Of a DNA stretch of 64,000 nucleotides, positions 7,906-16,663 are shown in pieces; positions within the stretch are counted from its first letter, which is position 1, and each line of letters starts with the position of its first letter. The DNA is from Sphingobium sp. V4 (GTDB lineage: Bacteria > Pseudomonadota > Alphaproteobacteria > Sphingomonadales > Sphingomonadaceae), in NCBI RefSeq assembly GCF_029590555.1, contig NZ_CP081001.1, positions 310,001-374,000 on the forward strand, in the 5' to 3' direction. Under the pieces are notes generated by a model that searched no databases, was not told the DNA's origin, and saw only the letters and a program-made list of their open reading frames with translations. Position numbers and translations under genes: made by a program.

Positions 7906-8705
7906 CACCAATCCCCCGATGCCCCGCCGCCGCCGAAGCTGCCGCCGCCCGAAAAGCCACCGCCGCTATCACCGCCGCCCCAGCTCGATCCGCCCCAGCC
8001 GCCGCCGCCGCCAGATCCCCAGCCGGAACCACCGGTACCCGGCCCCCAGATGATGATCGGCGCGCCGCCGCTGCCCCGATAGCGCTTGCCGCCGCGCACC
8101 CGCGACAGGAGCGGCAGGGCGATGAAGAAGACGATGAACAGGATGATCCAGAAGCCGAGGATGGCGCCGTCGCCATTCCCGCTCAGCGCCTGTTCTTCAG
8201 CCTGCGCCGCGCGCTGTCTGGCCTGGTCGGGCGGCAGGGCGAGCAATGTCGTGATCTCGTCCACGCCGGCGTTGATGCCGCCTGCCATGTCGCCCGCCTT
8301 GAAGCGCGGGGTGATGGCGTTGCGGACGATGCTGGAGGAGAGGGCGTCGGTCAGGATGCCTTCGAGGCCGTAGCCGACCTCGATCTGCACCTTGCGCTCG
8401 GCAGGCGCGACGATCAGCAACGCGCCCTGATTTTCCTTGTCGCCGATCGCCCAGGCCCGGCCAAGGCGATAGCCATAATCGGCAATATCATAGCCCTGGA
8501 GGTCGGGGATGGTCGCCACCACCAGCGCCCGGCCGCTCGCCTTCTTTTCTGCGATCAGCTTGGCGCTGAGCGCCTGTTCCTGCGCCGGGTCGAGCAGGTT
8601 CGCCGCATCGACAACGCCCTTGTCGTCGAATTTGGGGAAGCTCTGCGCCCACGCCGCCGGCGCGAGCGCCAGCAACGTGAGGATCAGGAGCAGGCGGCGA
8701 AGCAT
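7905..8705 (-). CDS. TPM-domain (YgcG-like) envelope protein with glycine-rich tail
   Basis: A 266-residue exported protein. Signal peptide residues 1-20 end at AWA-QS. The TPM domain (about 25-150) shows VVDAANLLDP, ALVVATIPDLQGYDIADYGYRLGRAWAIG and GALLIVAPAERKVQIEVGYGLEGILTDA. One transmembrane helix follows (about 183-200, ILGFWIILFIVFFIALPLL). The last 60 residues are almost only Gly, Ser and Trp and end in GASGDW, a tail typical of YgcG proteins. It is four bases downstream of lemA and overlaps the next TPM gene, forming one operon. These proteins sit at the inner membrane with the TPM domain outside; their biochemical role is unsettled. Confidence 0.85.
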   Translation of the reverse strand: MLRRLLLILTLLALAPAAWAQSFPKFDDKGVVDAANLLDPAQEQALSAKLIAEKKASGRALVVATIPDLQGYDIADYGYRLGRAWAIGDKENQGALLIVAPAERKVQIEVGYGLEGILTDALSSSIVRNAITPRFKAGDMAGGINAGVDEITTLLALPPDQARQRAAQAEEQALSGNGDGAILGFWIILFIVFFIALPLLSRVRGGKRYRGSGGAPIIIWGPGTGGSGWGSGGGGGWGGSSWGGGDSGGGFSGGGSFGGGGASGDW

Positions 8706-8709
8706 CGGA

Positions 8710-9312
8710 TCAGTTGCCGAAGTCGACCTTCGGCGCTTCTTCCGCGCCGGGCGTGGTCGCCTGGAACGGAGTCATGGGCTTGGCGCCATGGATCAGCTTG
8801 GCGCCGATCGCGTCGGGGAAGGTGCGGATGCGGGTATTATAGGCCTGCACTGCCGCATTATAGTCGCGGATCGCGACGGCGATGCGGTTTTCCGTGCCTT
8901 CCAACTGCGACTGGAGTTGCAGGAAATTCTCGTTCGTCTTGAGGTCGGGATAGGCCTCGACCGATGCCAGCAGACGACCCAGTCCCTGACTGAGTTGCGC
9001 CTGGGCGGCCTGGAACTGCGCGACCTTGGCGGGATCGGACAGATCCTCGGCATTGACCTGGATCGAGGTCGCCCTGGCGCGGGCTTCGGTGACGGCGGTC
9101 AGGGTCGCCTGTTCCTGCTTGCCCGCCGCCTTGACCGTGGCGACGAGATTGCCGGTCAGGTTGGCGCGGCGCTGATATTGGGCCTGGACATCGGCCCATT
9201 TGGCCTTGGCTTCCTCTTCGGCGGTCGGCACGCTGTTGATGCCGCAGGCCGACAGGGCGAGGGCGCCGAAGATCGGCAGCAGGAAAGTGGAGAAGCGGCG
9301 CAGGAGCGTCAT
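8710..9312 (-). CDS. lemA: LemA family lipoprotein
   Basis: A 200-residue protein with an N-terminal lipoprotein signal ending in LSAC-G (Cys about residue 23). The LemA helical domain follows: WADVQAQYQRRANLTGNLVATVKAAGKQEQATL, then QFQAAQAQLSQGLGRLLASVEAYPDLKTNENFLQLQSQLEGTENRIAVAIRDYN and YNTRIRTFPD. Residue pattern and size fit the family well. Most LemA proteins have an uncleaved TM anchor; the lipobox here is a variation seen in some Gram-negatives. The start is the ATG at 9312. It leads the lemA-TPM-TPM-nudix operon. Function is poorly known. Confidence 0.9.
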   Translation of the reverse strand: MTLLRRFSTFLLPIFGALALSACGINSVPTAEEEAKAKWADVQAQYQRRANLTGNLVATVKAAGKQEQATLTAVTEARARATSIQVNAEDLSDPAKVAQFQAAQAQLSQGLGRLLASVEAYPDLKTNENFLQLQSQLEGTENRIAVAIRDYNAAVQAYNTRIRTFPDAIGAKLIHGAKPMTPFQATTPGAEEAPKVDFGN

Positions 9313-9448
9313 GGAACATCCTCGGCTTTGTTTCGCTTGGGGAAATAGGACGTTGCCGCGCGTGGCGCAACGGGCCATCCTGATTATATCATAGCGGGAT
9401 CATCCGTTCCGATGGTATCGGTCCGGAGGCTTCAGTCATTTGATTTGA

Positions 9449-9494
9449 GGCGTTTTCCGAGCCGGCGGATATTTTCCCGTGCCTCGGAAACGCC
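9449..9494 (+). promoter_or_regulatory. Hairpin in the mscL leader
   Basis: An inverted repeat lies 20 bases before the mscL start. The left arm GGCGTTTTCCGAG (9449-9461) pairs with CTCGGAAACGCC (9483-9494) over 12 base pairs with one bulged T, around a 21-base loop that contains TATTTTC. It is not followed by a T-run, so a terminator is unlikely. A transcript starting upstream would carry it immediately before the AAGGGG ribosome-binding site. A role in translation or mRNA stability is inference. Confidence 0.45.
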
Positions 9495-9514
9495 CTGGCA
9501 CAAGGGGATTGCAC

Positions 9515-9949
9515 ATGGGGCTGATTTCGGAATTCAAGACGTTCATCAACCGCGGCAACGTGATGGACCTGGCCGTGGGCGTGATCATCGGCGGCGCCTT
9601 CGCCACGATCACCAAGTCGCTGACCGACGACCTGATCATGCCGGTGGTTGGCTATGTCTTCGGCGGGGCGGACTTTTCCGGCTATTTCATCCGCCTCGGC
9701 GACCTGCCCGCTGGCTTCAAGGGCAATCCCGAAAGCTATGCCGACCTGAAGGCGGCCGGGGTCGCCATGTTCGGCTGGGGCGAGTTCCTGACGGTGCTGG
9801 TCAATTTCCTGATCCTGGCCTTCATCATCTTCCTGCTGGTCAAGGCGGTGAACAAGCTGACCGCCAAGCCCGAACCGGAAGCTGCCCCCGCGCCGACGCC
9901 GGAAGACATCATGCTGCTGCGGGAAATCCGCGATTCGCTCAGAAAATAA
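9515..9949 (+). CDS. mscL: Large-conductance mechanosensitive channel MscL
   Basis: A 144-residue homopentameric inner-membrane channel that opens under high membrane tension to release osmolytes on hypo-osmotic shock. The N-terminal helix and TM1 read [37 protein letters not shown], the family signature. TM2 ([23 protein letters not shown]) is at about 91-113, followed by a cytoplasmic helix after a Pro/Ala linker ([13 protein letters not shown]). The start at 9515 follows AAGGGG with a normal spacer; a hairpin sits just upstream. It stands alone, divergent from the lemA operon. Confidence 0.95.
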   Translation: MGLISEFKTFINRGNVMDLAVGVIIGGAFATITKSLTDDLIMPVVGYVFGGADFSGYFIRLGDLPAGFKGNPESYADLKAAGVAMFGWGEFLTVLVNFLILAFIIFLLVKAVNKLTAKPEPEAAPAPTPEDIMLLREIRDSLRK

Positions 9950-10094
9950 TCGTTTATGCGACGAAACGAGCCTGCGACGGGAACCATCCCCGGCGCGGCC
10001 AGTTGATCGGCGTCAGGGTTCGGCATGGCGTTGCGCCAATCGGACCCTATGCCGAATGACGTCAGCCCCAGGGGGCGCAACAGGAGAAAACGCC

Positions 10095-10364
10095 GTGAAA
10101 ACCTTCGTCAAAGTCCTTGGCCTTGCCAGCCTTGTGGCGCTCGCCGCGTGCGATTCCGCCCAGGAAAACAAGGTCGAGAATGCTTACGAAAACCAGGCGG
10201 ACGCACTCGACAACCAGGCCGACAACATGGAAGCGATGGCCGACAATCTGACCGGCAGCGCGGAAAATGCGGCCGAGAACGCGGCCGATGCGCTGGAGAA
10301 CAAGGCCGACGCCACCCGCGAGGCGGGCGAGAAGGCAGAGGAAGCCGTCGAGAACAAGGAATAA
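10095..10364 (+). CDS. Small Asn/Ala-rich lipoprotein
   Basis: An 89-residue exported protein. The signal peptide ends in the lipobox LAAC at about residue 19. The mature part is a repetitive helix of N-, A-, D- and E-rich heptad-like units (ENAYENQADALDNQADNM, ENAAENAADALENKAD), so a rod-like or coiled-coil lipoprotein of the outer membrane is likely, similar in style to entericidin or Lpp-like small lipoproteins. The start is a GTG at 10095, preceded by AGGAG with an eight-base spacer; upstream residues do not look like a signal peptide. A strong hairpin follows the gene. Function unknown. Confidence 0.72.
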   Translation: MKTFVKVLGLASLVALAACDSAQENKVENAYENQADALDNQADNMEAMADNLTGSAENAAENAADALENKADATREAGEKAEEAVENKE

Positions 10365-10387
10365 GCGAACCACTGGTTCGTCTGACC

Positions 10388-10426
10388 TGCAAGGGGCGTC
10401 GCGATGGGATCGCGGCGCCCCTTGCA
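10388..10426 (+). terminator. Long GC-rich hairpin after the small lipoprotein gene
   Basis: Arms TGCAAGGGGCG (10388-10398) plus CGCGAT (10400-10405) pair with ATCGCG (10409-10414) and CGCCCCTTGCA (10416-10426), joined by one T-G wobble and a GGG loop, giving an 18-bp nearly perfect stem. There is no T-run after it. It lies between the lipoprotein gene and cheA and probably ends or protects the lipoprotein transcript. Confidence 0.6.
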
Positions 10427-10503
10427 TGTCGTCGCGCCTTTAACGGCCCTTTAACCACGCCCCGCCATGGTGCGGCTGCGCGCTTCCGTGGGGCCAAGAG
10501 GCA

Positions 10504-12870
10504 ATGGACGAACTACTTCAGGAATTCATATCCGAAACCCAGGAGACACTGGAGGCGCTCGCCGGGGAGGTGATTGCGTGGGAGGCCGATCCGTCGGATC
10601 GCGAACGGCTGGATGCCATTTTCCGCTTCTTCCACACCGTGAAGGGCAGTTGCGGCTTCCTCAACCTGCCCCGTTTCGAGCGGTTGAGCCATGCGGCCGA
10701 GGATGTGCTGTCGGAGATTCGCGCCGGCAACCGGCAGGCGGACGCCACGACGGTGAGCGCGGTCCTGGGCCTGATGGACCGGATCGGCGAATTGGCGGAA
10801 GCGGTCGCCATGGGCGCCGCGCTGCCCAACGAGAATGACGATTATCTGATCGCGGCGCTGAGTGCGCCGGTCGAGAGGTCCGTGCCGTCCGCCGCGCCGG
10901 TCGCCGAAGCCGCCGTGGCGCAGGTCGCCGCACGGCAGGCGGGGCCACGGACCATCCGCCTGCCGCTGAGCCTGATCGACCAGCTCATGAACGGCGTTTC
11001 GGACATGGTCCTGGCGCGCAACGAGTTGTCGCGCAAGCTGCGCGAGCGGTCCGCAGACCCCGAACTCGATACGGTATTCGAACGGCTGTCGGCCTGCGTA
11101 GCGGACATGCGCGACGTGATTTCCAAGACCCGGATGCAGCGCGTCGACCGGCTGTTCGCCGCGATCCCGCGCATGGTGCGCGATCTGGGTCGCGAACTGG
11201 GCAAGCGCATCGACCTGACGCTGGAAGGCGGCGATGTGGAAATGGACCGCGAGATGGTGGAGATGGTCGTCGACCCGCTCACCCATATCGTGCGCAACAG
11301 CATCGACCATGGCATCGAGACGCCGGACAAGCGCCGCGCCAGGGGCAAGCCGGAGGTCGGCAAGCTGCGGGTCGAGGCCCGGCAGTCGGGCAACCAGATC
11401 GTCATCGCGATTGCCGACGACGGTGCGGGCATCGACACGGCGCGTCTCGTCGAAAAGGCGATCGCTGCCGGGCGGCTGACGCCCGAAGCGGCGGCGCGGA
11501 TGAGCGAGCAGGATCGGCTGGAGCTGATCTTCCAGCCGGGGCTGTCCACCGCCCGGCAGGTAACCGCCATTTCCGGCCGGGGCGTGGGCATGGACGTGGT
11601 GCGCGCCAATGTGGAGCGGATCGGCGGCGTCATCGCACTCGACAATCAGCCGGGCCAGGGGCTGTGCATCACGCTGCGCGTGCCGCTGACCCTGACCATC
11701 ATTCCCGGCCTCATCATTCGCGCAGGCGGTCAGCATTTCGCCATACCGCGCTCGGCGGTCGTGGAAATCCTGCACGACAACAACGACATGCTCCAGATCA
11801 GCGAGGTGGCCGGCGCGCAGATCGCCACCATTCGCGGCGTTCGCCATTCGATGATCGCGCTGGAGGACGTGCTGGGCATGGAGAAGCTGGCGCAGGCGGG
11901 ACCGCGCGCGATCATGGTCGTGCGATCCGCCACTGGCGTTCCCTTCGCCATGGGCGTGGCGGCTGTCGACAATCATGAGGAACTGGTGATCCGTCCCGCC
12001 TCGCCGCTGGTCATGGCGACCGGCGTCTATGCCGGCATGACCCTGCCCGACAATGGCAAGCCGATGCTGCTGCTGGATGCGGCGGGCCTGGCGAATGCGG
12101 CGCGCCTGCCCAACATCATCGACGATCGGGCGGCGCAATGGCAGGAAGAGCAGGACGATGCCAAGGCCGGGGTCGAAATGGTCGCGGCGTTGCGCTTCGA
12201 GGAACTGACCGGCGAGCGACGTCTGCTCAAATTGTCGCTGATCGAACGCGTCGAGGATATCGATGCGCGCCTGTTCGGACGATCCGGCGGTCGCGCCTTC
12301 GTGCGGCTCGACGGGCGCCTGATGCCGGTAGCCAATGGCCATGACCGGTTCGACCGGGACAAGGTTTCGGCCTTGCGCCTGCGGGGCGACCAGCGGGAGG
12401 CCTGCTATCCGGTGGCGGCGGTTTTGGACATCGTCGACATGCCGCTGGTGCCCGACATGGTAGCGATGCACGGACTGCTGAGCGGCATATCGGTGATCGA
12501 TGGCGAGCATCTGGAAGTGCTCAACCCCTTCGCCCTGTTCGCCGCGCTGCCCGAAGAGACGCTGGACGAGCGGCCGCGCGGGCGCTGCCTGCTGGCCGAC
12601 AGCGACGATGGCTGGACGCGCGAGATACTGGCGCCGCTGCTGCGTCAGGCGGGGCATGACGTGATGCTGGGCCTGCCGGCCGACGCGGCTGTCGATCCGC
12701 GAGACGTGGTGCTGTGCAGCGGCTCCGATGCGGTGCAGGCGGCGGAAATCATGGGATGCCGCGTCGTCCAGTTGCGCACGTCGCCGCGCGCGGCCGGTCC
12801 GCAGGACGGCAGCATCTATCGTTACGATCAGGATGCGCTGATGGCGGCGATCGCCAGCGGACAGGGGTGA
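10504..12870 (+). CDS. cheA: Chemotaxis histidine kinase CheA with extra CheW-like and receiver-like domains
   Basis: A 788-residue cytoplasmic kinase. The Hpt domain is residues 1-105 with phospho-His H44 in FFHTVKGS. No CheY-binding P2 is visible. Dimerisation P3 is at about 155-205. The ATPase P4 has an N box HIVRNSIDHGIE (about 262), G1 DDGAGID and G2 GRGVGMDVV. P5 CheW-like is at about 395-530. Roughly 250 more residues follow: a second CheW-like region (about 558-685), then a receiver-like fold starting CLLADSDDGWTREILAPLLRQAGHDV, which has no phospho-Asp at the usual place (DVVLCSGSD). It passes phosphate to CheY and CheB. It is the first gene of the cheAWYBR operon. Confidence 0.93.
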   Translation: MDELLQEFISETQETLEALAGEVIAWEADPSDRERLDAIFRFFHTVKGSCGFLNLPRFERLSHAAEDVLSEIRAGNRQADATTVSAVLGLMDRIGELAEAVAMGAALPNENDDYLIAALSAPVERSVPSAAPVAEAAVAQVAARQAGPRTIRLPLSLIDQLMNGVSDMVLARNELSRKLRERSADPELDTVFERLSACVADMRDVISKTRMQRVDRLFAAIPRMVRDLGRELGKRIDLTLEGGDVEMDREMVEMVVDPLTHIVRNSIDHGIETPDKRRARGKPEVGKLRVEARQSGNQIVIAIADDGAGIDTARLVEKAIAAGRLTPEAAARMSEQDRLELIFQPGLSTARQVTAISGRGVGMDVVRANVERIGGVIALDNQPGQGLCITLRVPLTLTIIPGLIIRAGGQHFAIPRSAVVEILHDNNDMLQISEVAGAQIATIRGVRHSMIALEDVLGMEKLAQAGPRAIMVVRSATGVPFAMGVAAVDNHEELVIRPASPLVMATGVYAGMTLPDNGKPMLLLDAAGLANAARLPNIIDDRAAQWQEEQDDAKAGVEMVAALRFEELTGERRLLKLSLIERVEDIDARLFGRSGGRAFVRLDGRLMPVANGHDRFDRDKVSALRLRGDQREACYPVAAVLDIVDMPLVPDMVAMHGLLSGISVIDGEHLEVLNPFALFAALPEETLDERPRGRCLLADSDDGWTREILAPLLRQAGHDVMLGLPADAAVDPRDVVLCSGSDAVQAAEIMGCRVVQLRTSPRAAGPQDGSIYRYDQDALMAAIASGQG

Positions 12871-12874
12871 GGCC

Positions 12875-13312
12875 ATGGACAGACTCTATCTTTTCGCCAT
12901 GCTGGCGGGCACCCGCGTGGCGGTCGAGACCGAGGAGGTCGAGGCCGTCGTCAAGCTGGCCGACATATCGCCCGTGCCGGGCATGGGCGCGCATGTCGCC
13001 GGGCTTTCCGCGCTGCGCAGTCGGGTCCTCACGATCATCGATGTCGCCGCGATCGTGCATGGCCGGGCAACGCCGGCGGAGCGGCGCGGCCTGGCCGTCA
13101 TCGCCGACATCAGCGGCCATAGCTACGGCCTGATGGTCGATAGCGTGATCGACATTTGTCATGTGCCGGAAGGCGAGGTGCCGATGCGGGGGCAACTGGA
13201 CGCCGCCTGGGCGCCCTATGCGCGCGCGATCGTCGAGCATGACGGGCATCCCTGGCTGCTCGTGTCGCTCGCCGGATTTATCGAGGGCGGAACGGCAGCG
13301 CAGGCTGCATGA
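12875..13312 (+). CDS. cheW: Chemotaxis coupling protein CheW
   Basis: A 145-residue single-domain CheW-like protein that would link receptors to CheA. It begins LYLFAMLAGTRVAVETEEVEAVVKLADISPVPGM and contains GLSALRSRVLTIIDVAAIV (about 43-61) and YGLMVDSVIDICHVPEGEV (about 87-105), the two-subdomain beta-barrel pattern of CheW. It starts four bases after the cheA stop. Compared with E. coli CheW it is slightly short, with an early C-terminus rich in Ala. Placement between cheA and cheY supports the assignment. Confidence 0.88.
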   Translation: MDRLYLFAMLAGTRVAVETEEVEAVVKLADISPVPGMGAHVAGLSALRSRVLTIIDVAAIVHGRATPAERRGLAVIADISGHSYGLMVDSVIDICHVPEGEVPMRGQLDAAWAPYARAIVEHDGHPWLLVSLAGFIEGGTAAQAA

Positions 13313-13392
13313 ATTCTCCAGATGTTTACCAAATACTTGGTTTTGCCGGTTAACTCTCGTCGCACGGGGCGAATAATCCAAAGGGACGTTTC

Positions 13393-13758
13393 ATGAAGAA
13401 TTGCCTGGTCGTCGACGATTCGAAGGTTATCCGCAAGGTAGCCCGCCATATTCTCGAATCGCTCGACCTGACGGTTAGCGAGGCCGTGGACGGGCAGGAC
13501 GCGCTGACCCAGTGCGAAGCGTCCCCGCCCGATGTCGTCCTGCTCGACTGGAACATGCCCGTGATGAGCGGCATGGAATTCCTCCAGGCGCTGTCGAGCG
13601 CACGGATGCAGGCGCGACCCAAGATCATCTTCTGCACGACGGAAAATGGCATCAGCCACATCAAGGCGGCGGTCGAGGCCGGGGCGGACGAATATGTGAT
13701 GAAGCCGTTCGACCGCGAAACGCTGGAAAGCAAGCTGGCGATCGTGGGGGTCATCTAA
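13393..13758 (+). CDS. cheY: Chemotaxis response regulator CheY
   Basis: A 121-residue single receiver domain. Acidic pair D8-D9, phospho-acceptor D52 (VVLLDWNMP), switch threonine in CTTEN (about 82-83) and K104 (YVMKPF) are all present. It is phosphorylated by CheA and would act on the flagellar switch or another output. Flagellar genes are not in this window. The 80-base gap after cheW may contain a separate promoter. Confidence 0.93.
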   Translation: MKNCLVVDDSKVIRKVARHILESLDLTVSEAVDGQDALTQCEASPPDVVLLDWNMPVMSGMEFLQALSSARMQARPKIIFCTTENGISHIKAAVEAGADEYVMKPFDRETLESKLAIVGVI

Positions 13759-13827
13759 CGGCAACAGCCGCGTCCCGACCCGAGGAGTGCCGTCTTTCCT
13801 TCCATATTTCGTGCAGAAAGCGCCGTG

Positions 13828-14910
13828 ATGACCGCCATCGTGCCGATCATGACCAGTCACAGCAGTGAGCGGAAGCCGTTTCGCACGCTGGTTGTCGACG
13901 ATTCGGTCGTCGTGCGTACCGTCATCGAACGCATCCTGAACGCCGACCCGCGCTATGCTGTGGTTCACAAGACCAACAGCGCCGAACATGCGCTCGACTA
14001 TCTGGCGGACAATGCGGTCGACCTGGTGTTGCTCGACATCGAATTGCCGGGGCAGAGCGGCCTTGCGGCGCTGCCGGCGATCCTGCGCGCGGACGCGGGC
14101 ATCAAGGTCGCGATCCTGTCGGGCAAGTGCGAGGAGGGCAGCGCGGCCGCTGTCGAGGCGCTCGCATTGGGCGCAAGCGACATCGTGTCGAAGCCGGGCA
14201 GCGGCAGTTTTGGCGAGCAGTTCCCCCAGGCGCTGATCGAGCGGCTGAACCGGTTGTTCGACGGTCGATCGGACAGCCCGGTCGGGTCGCGTTCTGCGGG
14301 GCCGCCCGTCACCGAGCCGGCGGTTCAGCCGCTCGGCTGCCTGGGCATCGGCGCTTCGACGGGGGGGATTCACGCACTGGGGCAACTGTTCCAGGGGCTG
14401 GTCGCGCCGATTGGCGTGCCGATCCTGCTGACCCAGCATTTGCCGCTGAGCTTCACCATCTATTTCGCGCAGCAACTGGCGCGGATGACGAGCCTGCGGG
14501 TGAAGGTTGCGGAAACCGGTGATCCGCTGGCCGCTGACACGGTTTATGTCGCACCAGGTGACGCCAATCTTCAACTGCGCAAGGGGCTGCATGGGCGGGT
14601 TGCGATCCATCTCAACCCCGAACGGACGGCGGCGGGCAACCTGCCGGGAGTCGACCCGATGTTCACCAGTATGGCGGAAGTCTATGGCGCCGGAGCGGCG
14701 GGGATCGTGCTGACCGGCATGGGGCGTGACGGTACCATGGGTGCGCGGGACATCGTGGCTGCGGGCGGCTGGATCGTCGCGCAGACCGAAGCGAGCAGCG
14801 TCGTATGGGGTATGCCCGGTTCGGTAGCGGGTGCGGGCCTGACCTGCGCGCTGCTGGAGCCGGCGGCAATGATGGCGTTCGTGGCGCGACGCGGAAAGGT
14901 GAGCGCCTGA
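13828..14910 (+). CDS. cheB: Chemotaxis protein-glutamate methylesterase CheB
   Basis: A 360-residue response regulator and receptor demethylase. The N-terminal receiver (about 20-135) has VVDDSVVVRTVI and phospho-acceptor LVLLDIELPG. The methylesterase domain (about 168-355) carries the catalytic triad Ser in GIGASTGGI, His in LLTQHLP and Asp in GMGRDG. It removes methyl groups from or deamidates chemoreceptor glutamates for adaptation. The start is the ATG at 13828; an ATG at 13849 is possible. It shares TGATG with cheR downstream, so the two adaptation enzymes are translationally coupled. Confidence 0.93.
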   Translation: MTAIVPIMTSHSSERKPFRTLVVDDSVVVRTVIERILNADPRYAVVHKTNSAEHALDYLADNAVDLVLLDIELPGQSGLAALPAILRADAGIKVAILSGKCEEGSAAAVEALALGASDIVSKPGSGSFGEQFPQALIERLNRLFDGRSDSPVGSRSAGPPVTEPAVQPLGCLGIGASTGGIHALGQLFQGLVAPIGVPILLTQHLPLSFTIYFAQQLARMTSLRVKVAETGDPLAADTVYVAPGDANLQLRKGLHGRVAIHLNPERTAAGNLPGVDPMFTSMAEVYGAGAAGIVLTGMGRDGTMGARDIVAAGGWIVAQTEASSVVWGMPGSVAGAGLTCALLEPAAMMAFVARRGKVSA

Positions 14911-15794
14911 TGACGCTTCCGCCCTCCGGATCGACCGCTCGCCTCAACCAGGGCGCGGCCCGGCTTCTGTCGGGCCTGCTTGAGGCGCGGACCGGCCAGA
15001 TCCTGTCCGAAGGCCGGGCCTGGCGCATGGAGACGGCGCTGCGCCCTGTGCTGCGCGACCATGGCCTGGCTGACATCGATGCGCTCGCCGCGCGGCTGCT
15101 GCGCCAGAGCGACCTGCCGCTCGAAAAGGCGGTGATCGACGCGCTGCTCAACAATGAAAGCAGCTTCTTCCGCGATCTTCAGCTGTTCGACATGGTCAGT
15201 CGACAGATATTGCCGCATATCCATGCCGATCGAACGGATCGCACGCTCCGTATCTGGAGCGCGGGCTGTTCGACCGGGCAGGAGGCCTATTCGCTGGCGA
15301 TCCAGTTGCGCAACGACTGGTCGCGCTGGAACGGCTGGCGGATCGAGATATTAGCGACGGACATATCGAGCGCTGCGATCGACCAGGCGCGGTCTGGCAT
15401 CTTTTCCCAGATGGACGTGCAGCGGGGGCTGGGGATCGGGGACCTGATCAAATGGTTCGAGCCTCATGGGGACGATTGGCGGGCCAGTCCGGAATTGCGG
15501 CGCATGATCGATTTCCGGGAAGATAATCTGTTCGATGCGGCGGCGCCTTCGGGGGAATATGACCTGCTGCTCTGTCGCAACGTCCTGCTCTACTTCACGC
15601 CGGAGCGGCGGCAGACCGTGCTCGGCCTGCTTGCCCGGCACAGCCATGCGCGTTCGATCCTGCTGCTGGGTGCCGGGGAAACGGTGATCGGCCAAGGCGA
15701 TGATTTCATTGCCCATCCCGAATTCCGTGGCAGCTATGCGCGGCAGGCGGCGCTGCCCGCCAATGCGATCGGCCGGGTGCGCCGCGTCGGCTGA
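14910..15794 (+). CDS. cheR: Chemoreceptor glutamate methyltransferase CheR
   Basis: A 294-residue SAM-dependent methyltransferase. The N-terminal helical domain includes LPLEKAVIDALLNNESSFFRDLQLFD (about 71-96). The SAM-binding motif is IWSAGCSTGQEAYSLAIQL (about 113-131), followed by ILATDISSAAIDQARSGIF and DLLLCRNVLLYF, all typical of CheR. It methylates receptor glutamates and opposes CheB. The ATG overlaps the cheB stop. It ends the chemotaxis operon. Confidence 0.93.
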   Translation: MTLPPSGSTARLNQGAARLLSGLLEARTGQILSEGRAWRMETALRPVLRDHGLADIDALAARLLRQSDLPLEKAVIDALLNNESSFFRDLQLFDMVSRQILPHIHADRTDRTLRIWSAGCSTGQEAYSLAIQLRNDWSRWNGWRIEILATDISSAAIDQARSGIFSQMDVQRGLGIGDLIKWFEPHGDDWRASPELRRMIDFREDNLFDAAAPSGEYDLLLCRNVLLYFTPERRQTVLGLLARHSHARSILLLGAGETVIGQGDDFIAHPEFRGSYARQAALPANAIGRVRRVG

Positions 15795-15923
15795 GGCGGT
15801 CGCCCGCCTTAACCATGCTTGATTGCCGTGGCGGTCTCGGCCATGGTCTTGCAAGGCTGCCGCGTGAACAGGCGGCCGGAAGGGCGCGATGATCGAACAG
15901 CTGGAAGTGACTGGCCTTTCCCG

Positions 15924-16622
15924 ATGACCGACATTCCCATGATAGAGACGCTGTCGCCCAATTTCGACGATCGGAAATTGCCCGTCTCGATGCTGGTGCT
16001 GCACTATACGGGGATGCCCGACGCGGCGAGTGCGATCGATTGGCTGGCCAGTCCCGAATCGAAGGTGTCGGCCCATTATGTCGTGACCGAGGAAGGGCAG
16101 ATCGTCCGGATGGTGGACGAGGCCAAGCGGGCGTGGCACGCGGGCCGTGCACACTGGCGCGGCACCGACGACGTCAATTCGGCCAGCATCGGCATAGAGA
16201 TCGTCAATCCGGGGCATGAATGGGGCTATCGCCCTTTCCCCGAGGCGCAGATGGGCGCGCTGATCCCGCTGATCCACGACATCGTCCAGCGCTATCGCAT
16301 TACACGCGGCAATATCGTCGGCCACAGCGACGTGGCCCCCGCGCGCAAGCAGGATCCAGGCGAACTCTTCCCCTGGGGAACACTTGCGCGGCTGCGTCTG
16401 GCGCTACCGCGGCCGACCAAGAATCTGATGGACCCGCTGTGGACCGACAGCGCCTTCATGCTCGCGCTGGAGCGGTTCGGCTATGACATAGCCGAGCCGG
16501 ACGCGGCGGTCGTTGCGTTCCAGCGACGGTTTCGCCCGGAACTGATCGACGGCGTGATCGACGGCGAATGTCGCGCCATCCTGCTCGCCCTGCTGCTGCC
16601 CAAGCCACAGGGCGACGACTAA
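15924..16622 (+). CDS. N-acetylmuramoyl-L-alanine amidase, AmpD/AmiD-like
   Basis: A 232-residue zinc amidase. The amidase_2 domain (about 15-160) begins LVLHYTGMPDAASAIDWL and ends with VGHSDVAPARKQDPGELFPW; the Zn ligands are the His in LHYTG, the His in GHSD and the Asp in KQDPG. The C-terminal 60 residues (DSAFMLALERFGYDI ... VVAFQRRFRPELIDGVID) look like a peptidoglycan-binding helical domain. No signal peptide is seen from the chosen ATG, so it may recycle anhydro-muropeptides in the cytoplasm as AmpD does. An upstream ATG at 15843 also exists in frame. The rnpB gene follows directly. Confidence 0.88.
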   Translation: MTDIPMIETLSPNFDDRKLPVSMLVLHYTGMPDAASAIDWLASPESKVSAHYVVTEEGQIVRMVDEAKRAWHAGRAHWRGTDDVNSASIGIEIVNPGHEWGYRPFPEAQMGALIPLIHDIVQRYRITRGNIVGHSDVAPARKQDPGELFPWGTLARLRLALPRPTKNLMDPLWTDSAFMLALERFGYDIAEPDAAVVAFQRRFRPELIDGVIDGECRAILLALLLPKPQGDD

Positions 16623-16663
16623 ACAGGGTGACTAAGCGCCAGAATCGGTCTAGGGGCAGCATC

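Noticed and set aside
10513..12876. A 787-codon open frame antisense to cheA
   Set aside because: It mirrors cheA completely, is rich in Arg, His and Gln with no recognisable domain, and arises from GC-rich codon structure. cheA has full motifs.
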